DNA from: UBA5177 sp002413265 | GTDB taxonomy: Bacteria; Chloroflexota; UBA5177 | Length of the DNA: 64,000 nt | NCBI GenBank assembly: GCA_036752825.1 | Contig: DAIORV010000001.1 | Span: 1 to 64,000, forward strand | Direction of reading: 5' to 3' | In this document: positions 51,312-59,684 of the stretch, piece by piece | How positions within the stretch are numbered: position 1 is the first letter of the stretch | Layout: every line of letters begins with the position of its first letter | The notes under the pieces: model-generated | What the model was told of the DNA's origin: nothing | Databases searched by the model: none | What the model saw: only the letters and a program-made list of their open reading frames with translations | Made by a program: the position numbers and the translations under genes

Positions 51312-52537
51312 CCTGGGGGCAGACGCCAAACCTGGACGCTGCCTACCTCGCCGGCGCCCATTTCGTCTCGATCCTCCGGCATTACCAGGAGACCATCCGC
51401 CGCCGCTAGAGGGTGGATCATGGCCGAGTCCTGGGCGCCCGCTAGCCGCGCCCGGAAAGCACCGTCGCGATATGACAGTCGTACTCTGGCAAAGGTTCGC
51501 CGCCCTCCGCGATTGTCAATCTTCTCTTCCACAATCGCTTGTATGACGGGCCTAAAGGGAGCCGCACCCAGCATGATTCGCAAGACCGGGCGAACAAAGA
51601 GCTCAAAGGTAACCATGGCGCTGGTCGGGTTTCCAGGGAGGCCAATGATCGACTTTCCGAAGACCTTCCCGAATAGCAAGGGTTTTCCGGGCCGAACTCG
51701 GACCCTCCAGAAGCCTACTTCTCCATGGGTCGCCACCACATCCTTCATATGGTCGTGATCGCCGACTGACGCACCGCCGGAGGTAACGATCAGATCCGAG
51801 GTGGCCGCGGAACGCAACGCGACTGTGAGACCTGAAACCGAGTCTTCTGCCGATTGCAAACTCTGCGCGCGACCTCCCGCCTCCTCGACGGCTGCGGTGA
51901 GCATCGGCGAGTTGCTGTTGTAGATCTGCCCCCGCTCCAGCGGCAAACCGGGCGAAATCAGTTCATCCCCGGTCGAGAGGATGGTGACGTGGGGCCGGCG
52001 CACCACCAGCACCTCAGCGTTGCCGGTCGAGGCGAGCAGGGCCAACTGAGAAGCAGCGAGCTCGGTCCCCTGAGCCAGCAGCTCCTGGCCCTTCCTCACA
52101 TCCTGTCCTGCGGGACGTACGCAGGCCCCCGCGTGCACCGGAGCGACGACTTCTATGCCTTCATCTAGCTCAATGACCTCTTCAAATGGGACGACCGCAT
52201 CAGCACCGGCTGGTAGCGGGGCGCCGGTCATAATCCGTGCGCACGTGCCTCGTGAGATCCTCGCCTCACCGGCGGAGCCTGCCGCGATATGGGTCGTCAC
52301 GGGCAGCGTAATCGGGTTGTTCTTTGACGCCCGCGCGGTGTCTCCACTCACTAGCGCGAAGCCGTCCATGGACGAGTTAGCGAACGGTGGGACGCTTAGG
52401 TTCGATGAAACGGAGGATGCAAGGATTCTGGCGCGTGCCTCTCTCAGAGGCACCATCTCGGCCTCTAAACGTTCGAAGTTCTCGAAGATTCGAGCTTGGG
52501 CTTCGTCCGCCGAGAGAAGATCAGCCAGCTTCGCCAC
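51308..52537 (-). CDS. moeA: Molybdopterin molybdenumtransferase
   Basis: A 409-residue MoeA: FANSSMDGFALVSGD near residue 55, RIMTGAPLPAGADAVVPFEE, ILSTGDELISPG and TSGGASVGDHDHMKDVV in the MoCF-binding domain, and LPGNPTSAMVTFELFVRP. It inserts molybdate into adenylylated molybdopterin. GTG 52537 is chosen; its first 17 bases overlap the end of the upstream response-regulator gene, whereas the longest frame (to 52615) intrudes further. No other mo- gene is near. Confidence 0.94.
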   Translation of the reverse strand: MAKLADLLSADEAQARIFENFERLEAEMVPLREARARILASSVSSNLSVPPFANSSMDGFALVSGDTARASKNNPITLPVTTHIAAGSAGEARISRGTCARIMTGAPLPAGADAVVPFEEVIELDEGIEVVAPVHAGACVRPAGQDVRKGQELLAQGTELAASQLALLASTGNAEVLVVRRPHVTILSTGDELISPGLPLERGQIYNSNSPMLTAAVEEAGGRAQSLQSAEDSVSGLTVALRSAATSDLIVTSGGASVGDHDHMKDVVATHGEVGFWRVRVRPGKPLLFGKVFGKSIIGLPGNPTSAMVTFELFVRPVLRIMLGAAPFRPVIQAIVEEKIDNRGGRRTFARVRLSYRDGAFRARLAGAQDSAMIHPLAAADGLLVMPEDRDEMGAGEVGSVQVWRLPPG

Positions 52538-53693
52538 GCAAAATCTTCTCGTAGAGCATTCGAGTAGACGGAGCCGGTTGAGCGGCCAGATGCTGAGCAA
52601 AGAGTCGCTCAGCATAGCGGTAAAGCTGGATGGCTTCCCCTCTTCGCCCAGCTCGTGAGAGATACAACATAAGCGCCTGGTAGGCGTTCTCTCGATACGG
52701 ATCGATCTCGAGAACCTTCTTCATGAGACGCACGCTGTCTGCGTACTCGCAGCGGTCGGCGCATATTGCTGCCACCCGGAACATGGACGAGATCCACAGC
52801 TCGCGCAAGCGCTCTCGCCGGTCGCTGGGCCAATCCTCATAGAGGTTCTCTCGAAGATAGTCTTCCTTATACAAAGCGAGAGCCGCCAGAAAGAGCCCGA
52901 GCGCGATGTCCGCATCGCCGCTTTCTTGCGCGTCCTGCGCCATTCGAACTTGCGTCTCGAATTCATGTGCGTCGACCCAGACGTCCGCTTGAGTATTGAG
53001 ATGTATGGAGTTCCCCTCTTCAGCGACGAAATGCTTGCCCCCCACGGCCGTCAGTGTTTCTCGCAACGTGTCGAGCAGGGCTCGGAGTCGGTCTTCAGCG
53101 TCCTTCTCCTCGAGATCAGGCCATAGGAGATACAGAAGCTGCGCTCGCTCCACCGGTTGATCCCAGTGTGTGACCAGATATTTGATCAGCATTCTTGCCC
53201 GCCTGTCGCCGATCTCTTCGTCGAGCAGCAGCTCATCTCCCATCAGCACCCTGAAGGGCCCTATCGTGAAGACACGAAGCACTGTACCAGCCGCTTCGAC
53301 AGGACGAATCCGATCGAGCCAGACCCGTATCCTGAGCAACAGATCTTCGAGCTCAAAGGGCTTGGCGATGAAGTCGTCAGCGCCTTTTTCAAGCGCCTCG
53401 AGAATGTCGTGATGCGTTGACTTTGCGCTCAGCACGATGACCGACGGCCGAGGGGTGGGCGCTTTTCGGCGGAGCGAATCAAGCACCTCCAGCCCAGTCA
53501 TCCGCGGCATCATCAGGTCAAGAATTACGAGGGAGGGGGTCGAAGCATCGATTCTCTCGAGCGCTTCGACGCCGTCACGAGCGATTTCTGTAGCATAGCC
53601 TTCGTCGGCCAAGACCGTAGTGAGGAAGTCGACGATATCCGGTTCGTCGTCGACGATCAGGATGGGCCCTTTCCCTGCGGTCAATACGCTCAT
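52521..53693 (-). CDS. Response regulator with winged-helix and BTAD domain
   Basis: A 390-residue regulator. The receiver domain spans about 10-125 (VDDEPDIVDFL acidic pocket, phospho-Asp in LVILDLMMPRMTG, KPF lysine). An OmpR-like winged helix follows (about 145-235), then a BTAD TPR-like domain (about 240-385: WVDAHEFETQVRMAQ, ENLYEDWPSDRRERLRELW, IDPYRENAYQALMLYLSRAG), the layout of SARP-related and Chloroflexi-type regulators. No histidine kinase is adjacent. Divergent from the methyltransferase gene; coupled to moeA by a short overlap. Confidence 0.92.
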   Translation of the reverse strand: MSVLTAGKGPILIVDDEPDIVDFLTTVLADEGYATEIARDGVEALERIDASTPSLVILDLMMPRMTGLEVLDSLRRKAPTPRPSVIVLSAKSTHHDILEALEKGADDFIAKPFELEDLLLRIRVWLDRIRPVEAAGTVLRVFTIGPFRVLMGDELLLDEEIGDRRARMLIKYLVTHWDQPVERAQLLYLLWPDLEEKDAEDRLRALLDTLRETLTAVGGKHFVAEEGNSIHLNTQADVWVDAHEFETQVRMAQDAQESGDADIALGLFLAALALYKEDYLRENLYEDWPSDRRERLRELWISSMFRVAAICADRCEYADSVRLMKKVLEIDPYRENAYQALMLYLSRAGRRGEAIQLYRYAERLFAQHLAAQPAPSTRMLYEKILRGEAG

Positions 53694-53754
53694 CCCCTCG
53701 CCAGCTGAACCACCTTGTACTATTGAAAATCATAGCTTACGCGGCCTGGAGTCG

Positions 53755-54510
53755 ATGGATCCTTACGCCACAATAGCCGCGTACTACGACCTCGAACACG
53801 CGGAGTCGCTGGACGATATCCAGTTGTACCTGAATCTGGTCGTGTCCGGACCGGTTCTCGAGCTGGGCGCGGGCACCGGGCGCATCACGGAAGCATTGGT
53901 GCGAGCCGGTCACGAGGTTTGGGCCGTCGACAGGTCGGCAGCCATGCTCCAAAGAGCCGCGGAAAGGCTCAAGGAGCTTCCTGGTGCACATCTCGTGGAA
54001 GCCGGCACAGGTGGCTTGGCGGATGGAGAGGTTCCCTCGCACTTTCGGGTGGCGGTCCTCTCTCTGAATTTCCTGTGGCATCTGCCCAGCTGGGAAATGC
54101 AGCTGGCTGCTTTGCGCGAGGTCCACCAACACGTTGTCCACTCCGCGCTCGTCATGGTCGACCTAACGAATCCGTTGTCCATGGCGGACCGCGGAGCTGA
54201 CGGTGAGATGCGCGAAAGGTTCGCAATCAGGTATAAGTCCGGGACCCTGATGGGTTCGTCAGTGGCCTGGGACGACGCGGCCGACCAGCGGCTCCTTCTC
54301 AAGCTGATATACGACGAAGTCGCGCAGGACGGGCTCGTCCACCGAAGCGCGGCCAATCTCGATCTCAAGTACATCTATCGTGCAGAGCTGGAGATTATGC
54401 TGCAGACCGCCGGCTTCCAGCTGGAGTTTCTCTACGGCTCTTACGACCTGGATCCGTATCAGTCAGACAGCCCCAACCTCATCGCCGTGTGTCGAGCCGA
54501 AAAAGCGTGA
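53755..54510 (+). CDS. Class I SAM-dependent methyltransferase
   Basis: A 251-residue protein from ATG 53755 (CTGGAG upstream; the longer frame overlaps the regulator gene). Motif I is VLELGAGTGRITEALVRAG (about 34-52), followed by EVWAVDRSAAML and VAVLSLNFLWHLPSW. The substrate is unknown; the opening PYATIAAYYDLEHA resembles small-molecule methyltransferases. SahH in this window would handle the product. Confidence 0.85.
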   Translation: MDPYATIAAYYDLEHAESLDDIQLYLNLVVSGPVLELGAGTGRITEALVRAGHEVWAVDRSAAMLQRAAERLKELPGAHLVEAGTGGLADGEVPSHFRVAVLSLNFLWHLPSWEMQLAALREVHQHVVHSALVMVDLTNPLSMADRGADGEMRERFAIRYKSGTLMGSSVAWDDAADQRLLLKLIYDEVAQDGLVHRSAANLDLKYIYRAELEIMLQTAGFQLEFLYGSYDLDPYQSDSPNLIAVCRAEKA

Positions 54511-54543
54511 GCCGAGCGAATTAGGTATCGCTGCCAGACGAGG

Positions 54544-55074
54544 TTAGGTCGGGCTCGCGGCTACCTGGCGGCTCCCGAGTGCTGTCTCCATCGCTTCCCG
54601 CTCCTCCGGCGTCAGAGCATAGCTAGACGTTCCGTTGTCAATGGGCTTGGCGTAGAGACGGCTGTCGGTGCGCGAATGTAACCCGGTGATTACCACACCG
54701 TGGCCTCCGCTATCGAGCAACGCGAGCGCGAAGCTCTGATCTCCGCCCGTGTCGTGAAACGGACTGAAGCGAACGAGTCCGACGTGACGGATCACGCTGG
54801 GCATGACGGACATGATCTCATCGTGCTCCGACTTGACCCGCCGGACGTCCGCGGCCGTTTGCCGCACCGTTGATAGGTATTCCACGAGCCGTTGGGGCAG
54901 GCTTTCGCTGTCCAGATCTGAGAACAACGAGTCGAACCTCGCTTCCAGGCGGGTGGTTCTGCGCTGTGCGAGCAGCAACACGACAGCTCCCGCTAGCCAG
55001 AGCACCGCGAGCGCCACCCAGAACAGAAAAGCGTGCTGATCGTACGCCGTGCGAAGAGGATCCAAGCTCACCAC
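54544..55074 (-). CDS. DUF4446 membrane-anchored protein
   Basis: A 176-residue protein: one N-terminal membrane helix (HAFLFWVALAVLWLAGAVVLL) and a cytoplasmic domain with a coiled-coil stretch and the DUF4446 core (VGLVRFSPFHDTGGDQSFALALLD). GTG 55074 (or 55071) is chosen because a promoter -35 box covers the TTG at 55155. The GTG at 55071-55069 overlaps the TGA of a possible 12-codon leader (GTGA). Function unknown; the family is common in Firmicutes and Chloroflexota. Confidence 0.85.
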   Translation of the reverse strand: MVSLDPLRTAYDQHAFLFWVALAVLWLAGAVVLLLAQRRTTRLEARFDSLFSDLDSESLPQRLVEYLSTVRQTAADVRRVKSEHDEIMSVMPSVIRHVGLVRFSPFHDTGGDQSFALALLDSGGHGVVITGLHSRTDSRLYAKPIDNGTSSYALTPEEREAMETALGSRQVAASPT

Positions 55075-55106
55075 TTCATGGGAGGTTTTCCGGTCAGTAT
55101 AGCCAT
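55068..55106 (-). CDS. Possible 12-codon leader peptide before the DUF4446 gene
   Basis: ATG 55106 encodes MAILTGKPPMKW and its TGA overlaps a GTG start of the DUF4446 gene. GAGGAG lies immediately upstream, but only about 2 bases from the ATG, which is short for efficient initiation. It is the first ATG after the predicted promoter. It may be a coupling leader or only chance. Confidence 0.25.
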   Translation of the reverse strand: MAILTGKPPMKW

Positions 55107-55125
55107 TCTCCTCTGTGAGCACTGT

Positions 55126-55155
55126 GTATAATTCGCGGGGTCGGGGACTTGACAA
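55126..55155 (-). promoter_or_regulatory. Predicted promoter of the DUF4446 gene
   Basis: Minus-strand TTGTCA (55150-55155) and TTATAC (55126-55131, or TATACA one base on) are 18 bases apart. Transcription would begin near 55119, about 45 bases before the chosen start. Confidence 0.45.
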
Positions 55156-55207
55156 CGTCGCGATCGTGAGCCGGCCCGAGTCACCATTACACTAGTGAGA
55201 GAGTCCC

Positions 55208-55516
55208 TTGCCGAAGAAAATGCGCGGACGTGCCGCCAAGCAACGGCCGAAGCCACGCCGGCCGACGACCCCAGCGCCCAGCACCGCCGCTGTAGCTGAC
55301 GGCATCGAAGCTTCGCCGCAGCAATCTTCTCTCCAGTACTCCCGATCTTCGACCACCTCGGCGCGGCCGGCACAGCGTAGGAGCACGGCTCCGCCGCGCC
55401 CTACGACGGCTCTCGCTTTCAACTATGCGTATCTGAGTCACGACATCAGGACCTTGTTCATCCTGGCTCCTTCAATGATCGTGCTGCTCGTCGCCGCCTA
55501 TTTCGTGTTGCATTAG
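55208..55516 (+). CDS. Small single-pass membrane protein with Pro/Arg-rich N-terminus
   Basis: A 102-residue protein from TTG 55208. A basic, proline- and serine-rich cytoplasmic tail (about 1-68) is followed by AFNYAYLSHDIRTLFIL and a C-terminal membrane helix (APSMIVLLVAAYFVL). The layout recalls small membrane anchors such as CrgA, but I cannot name the family. It ends 13 bases before selA and likely shares its transcript; the product is a tail-anchored-like protein. Confidence 0.6.
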   Translation: MPKKMRGRAAKQRPKPRRPTTPAPSTAAVADGIEASPQQSSLQYSRSSTTSARPAQRRSTAPPRPTTALAFNYAYLSHDIRTLFILAPSMIVLLVAAYFVLH

Positions 55517-55529
55517 GGCTCTACCCTCG

Positions 55530-56918
55530 ATGGGCGACAGCCGATATCGGGCGTTGCCGTCCCTCGACTGCCTACTCAGGCTGAAGCCGAGCAAAGAGCT
55601 GCTGCACCGATATCGTCGAGAGGCAGTGGTGCATCTACTGCGCGGTGAGCTGGAGGCTGCTCGCGAGCGAATCGCCTCGGGCGAGATGGCGCCCGCGCCA
55701 GACTCAATCGCCGCTGCCGCCGCCGCCCGTGCGCAGGAGGACTGGGAATCCGGCCCCAAGCGGCTGATCAACGCGACTGGGGTGATTCTCCACACTGCCG
55801 CCGGCCGAGCTCCCCTCAGCGTTAAAGCGATTGCCGCCATGGAAGAAGCCGCGGCTTATTCAAACCTGGAAATGGACTTGAAGACCGGAGCCCGCAGTTC
55901 GAGACAGGACCACGTAAGGCAGAAATTAGTCGCCCTAACTGGGGCCGAGTCGGCGCATGTGACGGTGAATGCTGCCTCGGCAGTTCTATTGGCTCTGGCG
56001 GCTCTCGCGCGAGGCCGGGAAGTTCTCATATCTCGAGGCCAACTGGTTGAGATCGGGGGAGGTTTTCGCGTTCCAGTAATCCTGCGCCAGAGCGGAGCGC
56101 GGCTTGTGGAGGTGGGCACGACCAACCGCACAAGAGTTGCGGACTATGAAGCAGCCATCAGCCCGCGAACGGGTGCAATTCTCCACGTTCACGCCAGCAA
56201 CTTTCGCATCAGCGGGTTCACCGAGAATGTGAGGCTCGAGGCGCTCGCGGAACTTGCACGGCGTCACAACCTGCATCTGATCTCCGATAACGGCAGCGGA
56301 GCCCTTTTAGACACTGCATCGTTTGGTCTCACGCACGAGCCCATGGTCCAAGAGGCGGTTGCCGCCGGTTGCGATCTCGTGGCGTTCTCGGGTGACAAGC
56401 TTCTGGGGGGCCCTCAGTCCGGGCTCCTCGTGGGCAAGCGCACAGCCATAGAGGCTCTGGCACGTCATCCACTGGCGAGGGCACTGAGGCCGGATAAGAT
56501 CATGCTCGCAGGCCTTTCGGCAACGTTAGCCGCGTACCTCCGGAATGAGTCCTCGTCTACCATACCCGTCTGGAATATGATTTCCACACGCGGCGAGCAG
56601 CTGGCACTGCGGGCCGCGGAGTGGCGGAAAAGAGCTCTTGAGCGCCAGCTTGAAGTGGGTCTTCTGGACGGGGAATCGACCGTCGGCGGCGGCTCCCTGC
56701 CAGACGAAGCGATGCCGACCACCCTTATCCGGCTGCCCAAGGAGATCACGGCAAATGCCCTGAGGAGCGGGGACGTTTCGGTGCTCGCGCGCACTAAGGG
56801 CAACCGGACTCTGCTCGATCTGAGAACCGTGCCGGCGCACCAAGAAGATGAGCTTCTCAACGCGGTAAACGCGGCCAAATTGCGGCAAGCCACCGTGATA
56901 GACTCGGCTGCCTCATGA
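55530..56918 (+). CDS. selA: L-seryl-tRNA(Sec) selenium transferase
   Basis: A 462-residue PLP enzyme that converts seryl-tRNA(Sec) to selenocysteyl-tRNA(Sec). RLINATGVILHTAAGRAPLS, EMDLKTGARSSR, GRGQ-like ISRGQLVEIGGGFRVP and the PLP lysine in FSGDKLLGGPQSGLLVG follow SelA, with small differences (ATGVILHTAAG where NGTGVVLHTNLG is usual). No selB, selD or tRNA-Sec is in the window. Substrate switching to a SelA-like seryl enzyme cannot be excluded. The stop overlaps the lepB start (ATGA). Confidence 0.85.
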   Translation: MGDSRYRALPSLDCLLRLKPSKELLHRYRREAVVHLLRGELEAARERIASGEMAPAPDSIAAAAAARAQEDWESGPKRLINATGVILHTAAGRAPLSVKAIAAMEEAAAYSNLEMDLKTGARSSRQDHVRQKLVALTGAESAHVTVNAASAVLLALAALARGREVLISRGQLVEIGGGFRVPVILRQSGARLVEVGTTNRTRVADYEAAISPRTGAILHVHASNFRISGFTENVRLEALAELARRHNLHLISDNGSGALLDTASFGLTHEPMVQEAVAAGCDLVAFSGDKLLGGPQSGLLVGKRTAIEALARHPLARALRPDKIMLAGLSATLAAYLRNESSSTIPVWNMISTRGEQLALRAAEWRKRALERQLEVGLLDGESTVGGGSLPDEAMPTTLIRLPKEITANALRSGDVSVLARTKGNRTLLDLRTVPAHQEDELLNAVNAAKLRQATVIDSAAS

Positions 56919-57481
56919 GCGACCTACCGGCTGTCAAGCCAGGCAGATCGAAATCATTTCTACGAGAGCTGCTCGAAACCGCCGTACTCACCGTTGCAAT
57001 ATTCTTGCTGGTTCGCGTGGCCCTTCAGAACTTCAAGGTCGATGGGTACTCCATGGAGCCGAACTTCCACCCCAGCGAGTACATCCTGGTCGACAAGTTC
57101 GACTACTGGTTTCGCGGCCCAGAGCGAGGCGACGTGATTGTGTTTCGCGCAGTGCCGGCCAGGCAGCCGAACCGCGACTTCATCAAGAGAGTAATTGGTT
57201 TGCCAGGCGAGCGCGTCTCGGTCCACAGCGGCGCCGTCTATATAAACGGTCGACGTCTGCATGAGTCCTACATTACGGATCCACCCACCTACACCTACCA
57301 CCAGGTGACCGTGCCTAAGAACGACTACTTTGTACTCGGCGATAATCGCAACAATAGTTTCGACTCGAGTAAATGGACGGCCACGCCATTTCTCGAACGA
57401 AAATACATTATTGGAAAAGCCTGGATGGCCTACTGGCCGTTCCATGACGTGACGGTGTTTCGGGAGCCTTCCTACAGGTAG
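56915..57481 (+). CDS. lepB: Signal peptidase I
   Basis: A 188-residue type I signal peptidase with one N-terminal membrane helix (AVLTVAIFLLVRVALQ), the catalytic Ser in VDGYSMEPN and the general-base Lys in DFIKRVIGLPGE, then the conserved GDNRNNSFDSSKW box. It cleaves secretory signal peptides such as those of the secreted proteins in this window. ATG 56915 is coupled to selA. Confidence 0.95.
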   Translation: MSDLPAVKPGRSKSFLRELLETAVLTVAIFLLVRVALQNFKVDGYSMEPNFHPSEYILVDKFDYWFRGPERGDVIVFRAVPARQPNRDFIKRVIGLPGERVSVHSGAVYINGRRLHESYITDPPTYTYHQVTVPKNDYFVLGDNRNNSFDSSKWTATPFLERKYIIGKAWMAYWPFHDVTVFREPSYR

Positions 57482-57527
57482 CTCCCAGAGCCACTGTTTT
57501 ACCGGCGCTGCAGACAAGGAGCCAAGG

Positions 57528-58784
57528 ATGTCGGCACTCAGCACGAGCGATCTCGAAGCCTACGAAATAGTGCAACGCGAAACCGAGAGGCAGAGTGACG
57601 ACATCGTCCTCATCGCTTCCGAGAATCACGCTAGCCGTGCCGTTCTCGAAGCAACCGGCTCAGTTCTTACGGATAAATACGCCGAAGGTTATCCTCACAA
57701 ACGCTACTACGGCGGATGCGAGTACGTAGACGAAGCTGAAGAGCTGGCCGTCGAACGTGCCAAGCAGCTATTCGGAGCCGAGCACGCGAACGTGCAACCT
57801 CATGCCGGCGCCATGGCGAACATGGCTTCGTACGCGGCATGTCTTGAATATGGGGACCGAGTGCTGGCCATGAATCTAAAGCACGGGGGTCATCTGACCC
57901 ACGGCGGAGGGTTCAATTTCTCCGGCAAGCTGTACGAGTTCCAGTGGTACGGGGTCGACGAACAAACCGAGCAGATCGACTACGATGCCGTCCAGAAGCA
58001 GGCAGAGGAATTTCAGCCCAAGTTGCTGGTTGCCGGTGCCAGTGCATACTCCCGTTTGTTCGACTTTCCTCGGCTTCGTCAGATTGCCGACTCTGTTGGC
58101 GCACGGTTCATGTTCGACATGGCGCACGTGGCTGGTCTCGTCGCCGGAGGTGTCCATCCGAACCCCGTGGAGCACGCGGACATCGTAACCTCCACGACGC
58201 ACAAAACGCTTCGAGGTCCGCGCGGCGGTCTCATATTGTGCCGTGAGGAGCTCGCCAAGAAGGTAAACTCCGGCGTTTTCCCTTACATGCAGGGCGGTCC
58301 CTTCATGCATCAAATCCTTGCCAAGGCAGTCGCATTCGGTGAAGCGCTCCAGCCTGCGTTCAAGGAGTACGCGAGACAGGTCGTGCGGAACGCAAGAGAT
58401 CTCTCGACGCAGCTGCAGGCCCGAGGCTTCTCAATCGTGTCCGGCGGGACCGACAACCACCTCTTCGTCCTCGACTTCCGCAAATCTGACCTCACTGGGA
58501 AGCGAGCTCAGGAAGCTTTGGAGTCTGTTGGATTGGTGACGAACAAGAACCTCGTTCCATTCGACACGCGCAATTCGGTGCACACCAGCGGTCTGAGGGT
58601 GGGCACGCCGTCCGCAACGACCCGGGGCATGAAGACAGAGGAGATGAAGTTGATCGCCGACTGGATTGCTGAAAGACTGGCAGCGCCGGACGACCCGGAG
58701 ACAGAGGGCACCATCGCCTCCCAGGTTCGAGCCCTTACGCGCGACTTTCCAATTCCGGCCGCCGTCCTGCCGGTGCCGGCTTAG
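57528..58784 (+). CDS. glyA: Serine hydroxymethyltransferase
   Basis: A 418-residue PLP enzyme exchanging serine and glycine with tetrahydrofolate one-carbon units. IVLIASENHASRAVLEATGS, DKYAEGYPHKRYYGGCEYVDEAE, GAMANMASY, and the PLP lysine in TSTTHKTLRGPRGGLIL are all present. ATG 57528 has AAGGAGCCAAGG upstream. Glycine and methylene-THF supply fits the purine genes. The stop overlaps that of the CAP-domain gene by 4 bases. Confidence 0.97.
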   Translation: MSALSTSDLEAYEIVQRETERQSDDIVLIASENHASRAVLEATGSVLTDKYAEGYPHKRYYGGCEYVDEAEELAVERAKQLFGAEHANVQPHAGAMANMASYAACLEYGDRVLAMNLKHGGHLTHGGGFNFSGKLYEFQWYGVDEQTEQIDYDAVQKQAEEFQPKLLVAGASAYSRLFDFPRLRQIADSVGARFMFDMAHVAGLVAGGVHPNPVEHADIVTSTTHKTLRGPRGGLILCREELAKKVNSGVFPYMQGGPFMHQILAKAVAFGEALQPAFKEYARQVVRNARDLSTQLQARGFSIVSGGTDNHLFVLDFRKSDLTGKRAQEALESVGLVTNKNLVPFDTRNSVHTSGLRVGTPSATTRGMKTEEMKLIADWIAERLAAPDDPETEGTIASQVRALTRDFPIPAAVLPVPA

Positions 58785-59284
58785 CCCGCGAAATCCTCTG
58801 TGACATAGATCGAGTCGGGGGTCGTGACGATCCCTACGCCTACTCTGGTGAAGGTTGCTCGCAACAGATTGGCTCGATGTCCGGGGCTTTGCAGCATGGC
58901 GGTTTCAATCGCTTCCAGCATCGCTATCTGGTTTGACCCGGTGTCGGTACCAAGGTTCTCTCCGGCGTAGCGATACCGAGCGCCCGCTCGGTCCATGCGG
59001 GAAAAAGGAGTGGAACCGTCCTCTCCCTCATGGGCGAAGTAGTCGTGTGCAGCCATGTCTTTGCTATGGAGCAGTGCTACGTGGGTGAGCAAACTGTTGA
59101 GACGTAACGGAAGCAAGCCATGGGATGCTCGATCGCGATTTACAATCGCCAAGAGGATCCGCTTATCAGACGATGGACTGGTCCGGCTGTGCGCCGCATG
59201 GGTCACGGTGGGAAGAAGGAGTCCGCCTGATGCTGCTAATGCCAGCGTTCCAATCAGCGCCCGAATCCTCAGGTATTCCACCAA
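58781..59284 (-). CDS. Secreted CAP-domain (SCP/PR1) protein
   Basis: A 167-residue exported protein: signal peptide (LIGTLALAASGGLLLPTVTHA) then a CAP domain (about 40-165) with LLAIVNRDRASHGLLPLRLN, HSKDMAAHDYFAHEGEDGSTPFSR, YAGENLG and SPGHRANLLRATFTRVGVGI. The His/Glu cavity residues (H in HDYF, E in GENL, H in GHRA) are kept. The family is extracellular and often of unknown activity. GTG/ATG start taken as the longest frame with a signal peptide. Confidence 0.88.
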   Translation of the reverse strand: MVEYLRIRALIGTLALAASGGLLLPTVTHAAHSRTSPSSDKRILLAIVNRDRASHGLLPLRLNSLLTHVALLHSKDMAAHDYFAHEGEDGSTPFSRMDRAGARYRYAGENLGTDTGSNQIAMLEAIETAMLQSPGHRANLLRATFTRVGVGIVTTPDSIYVTEDFAG

Positions 59285-59395
59285 ATCTCTCTCCTCGAAG
59301 CTTGTCCTAAAAACTGTATCAAGGGGCGATTAGGTGGGGATTAGTCGATAGTATGTGCGCGCCGGTCCGAATTACCAGTTTGGGATGTGCGAGTC

Positions 59396-59425
59396 TTGCC
59401 CGTTCGTCGAGAATCTGGGTACCCT
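59396..59425 (+). promoter_or_regulatory. Candidate promoter for tRNA-Gln
   Basis: TTGCCC (59396-59401) and TACCCT (59420-59425) with an 18-base spacer end 14 bases before the tRNA, consistent with a transcription start at about 59432. Each hexamer has two mismatches to consensus. Confidence 0.35.
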
Positions 59426-59439
59426 ATGAGGACTGCCGG

Positions 59440-59513
59440 TGCGGGATCGTCTAACGGTAGGACGCTTGACTCTGGATCAAGAAGTTGGGGTTCGAATCCC
59501 TGTCCCGCAGCCA
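59440..59513 (+). tRNA. tRNA-Gln (anticodon CTG)
   Basis: Acceptor TGCGGGA pairs with TCCCGCA, the anticodon stem-loop CTTGA-CTCTGGA-TCAAG gives CTG, the T-arm contains GGTTCGAATCC, discriminator G and encoded CCA (59511-59513). Confidence 0.95.
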
Positions 59514-59684
59514 AGCGCGCAACAGTGGTCACCGTCGAAGCCGCACATTTTTCGCCACCTGTCCGCCTCACCGTCGGTTGTCAGCCGGTCGAAACCCATG
59601 TATAGTTATCGCAGTCTTTTCGCGGCCTTTTCATGATCGCCGCGAGACAGAAGTGGCAGCGAGACTTGCGACGACGCGGGGAGA

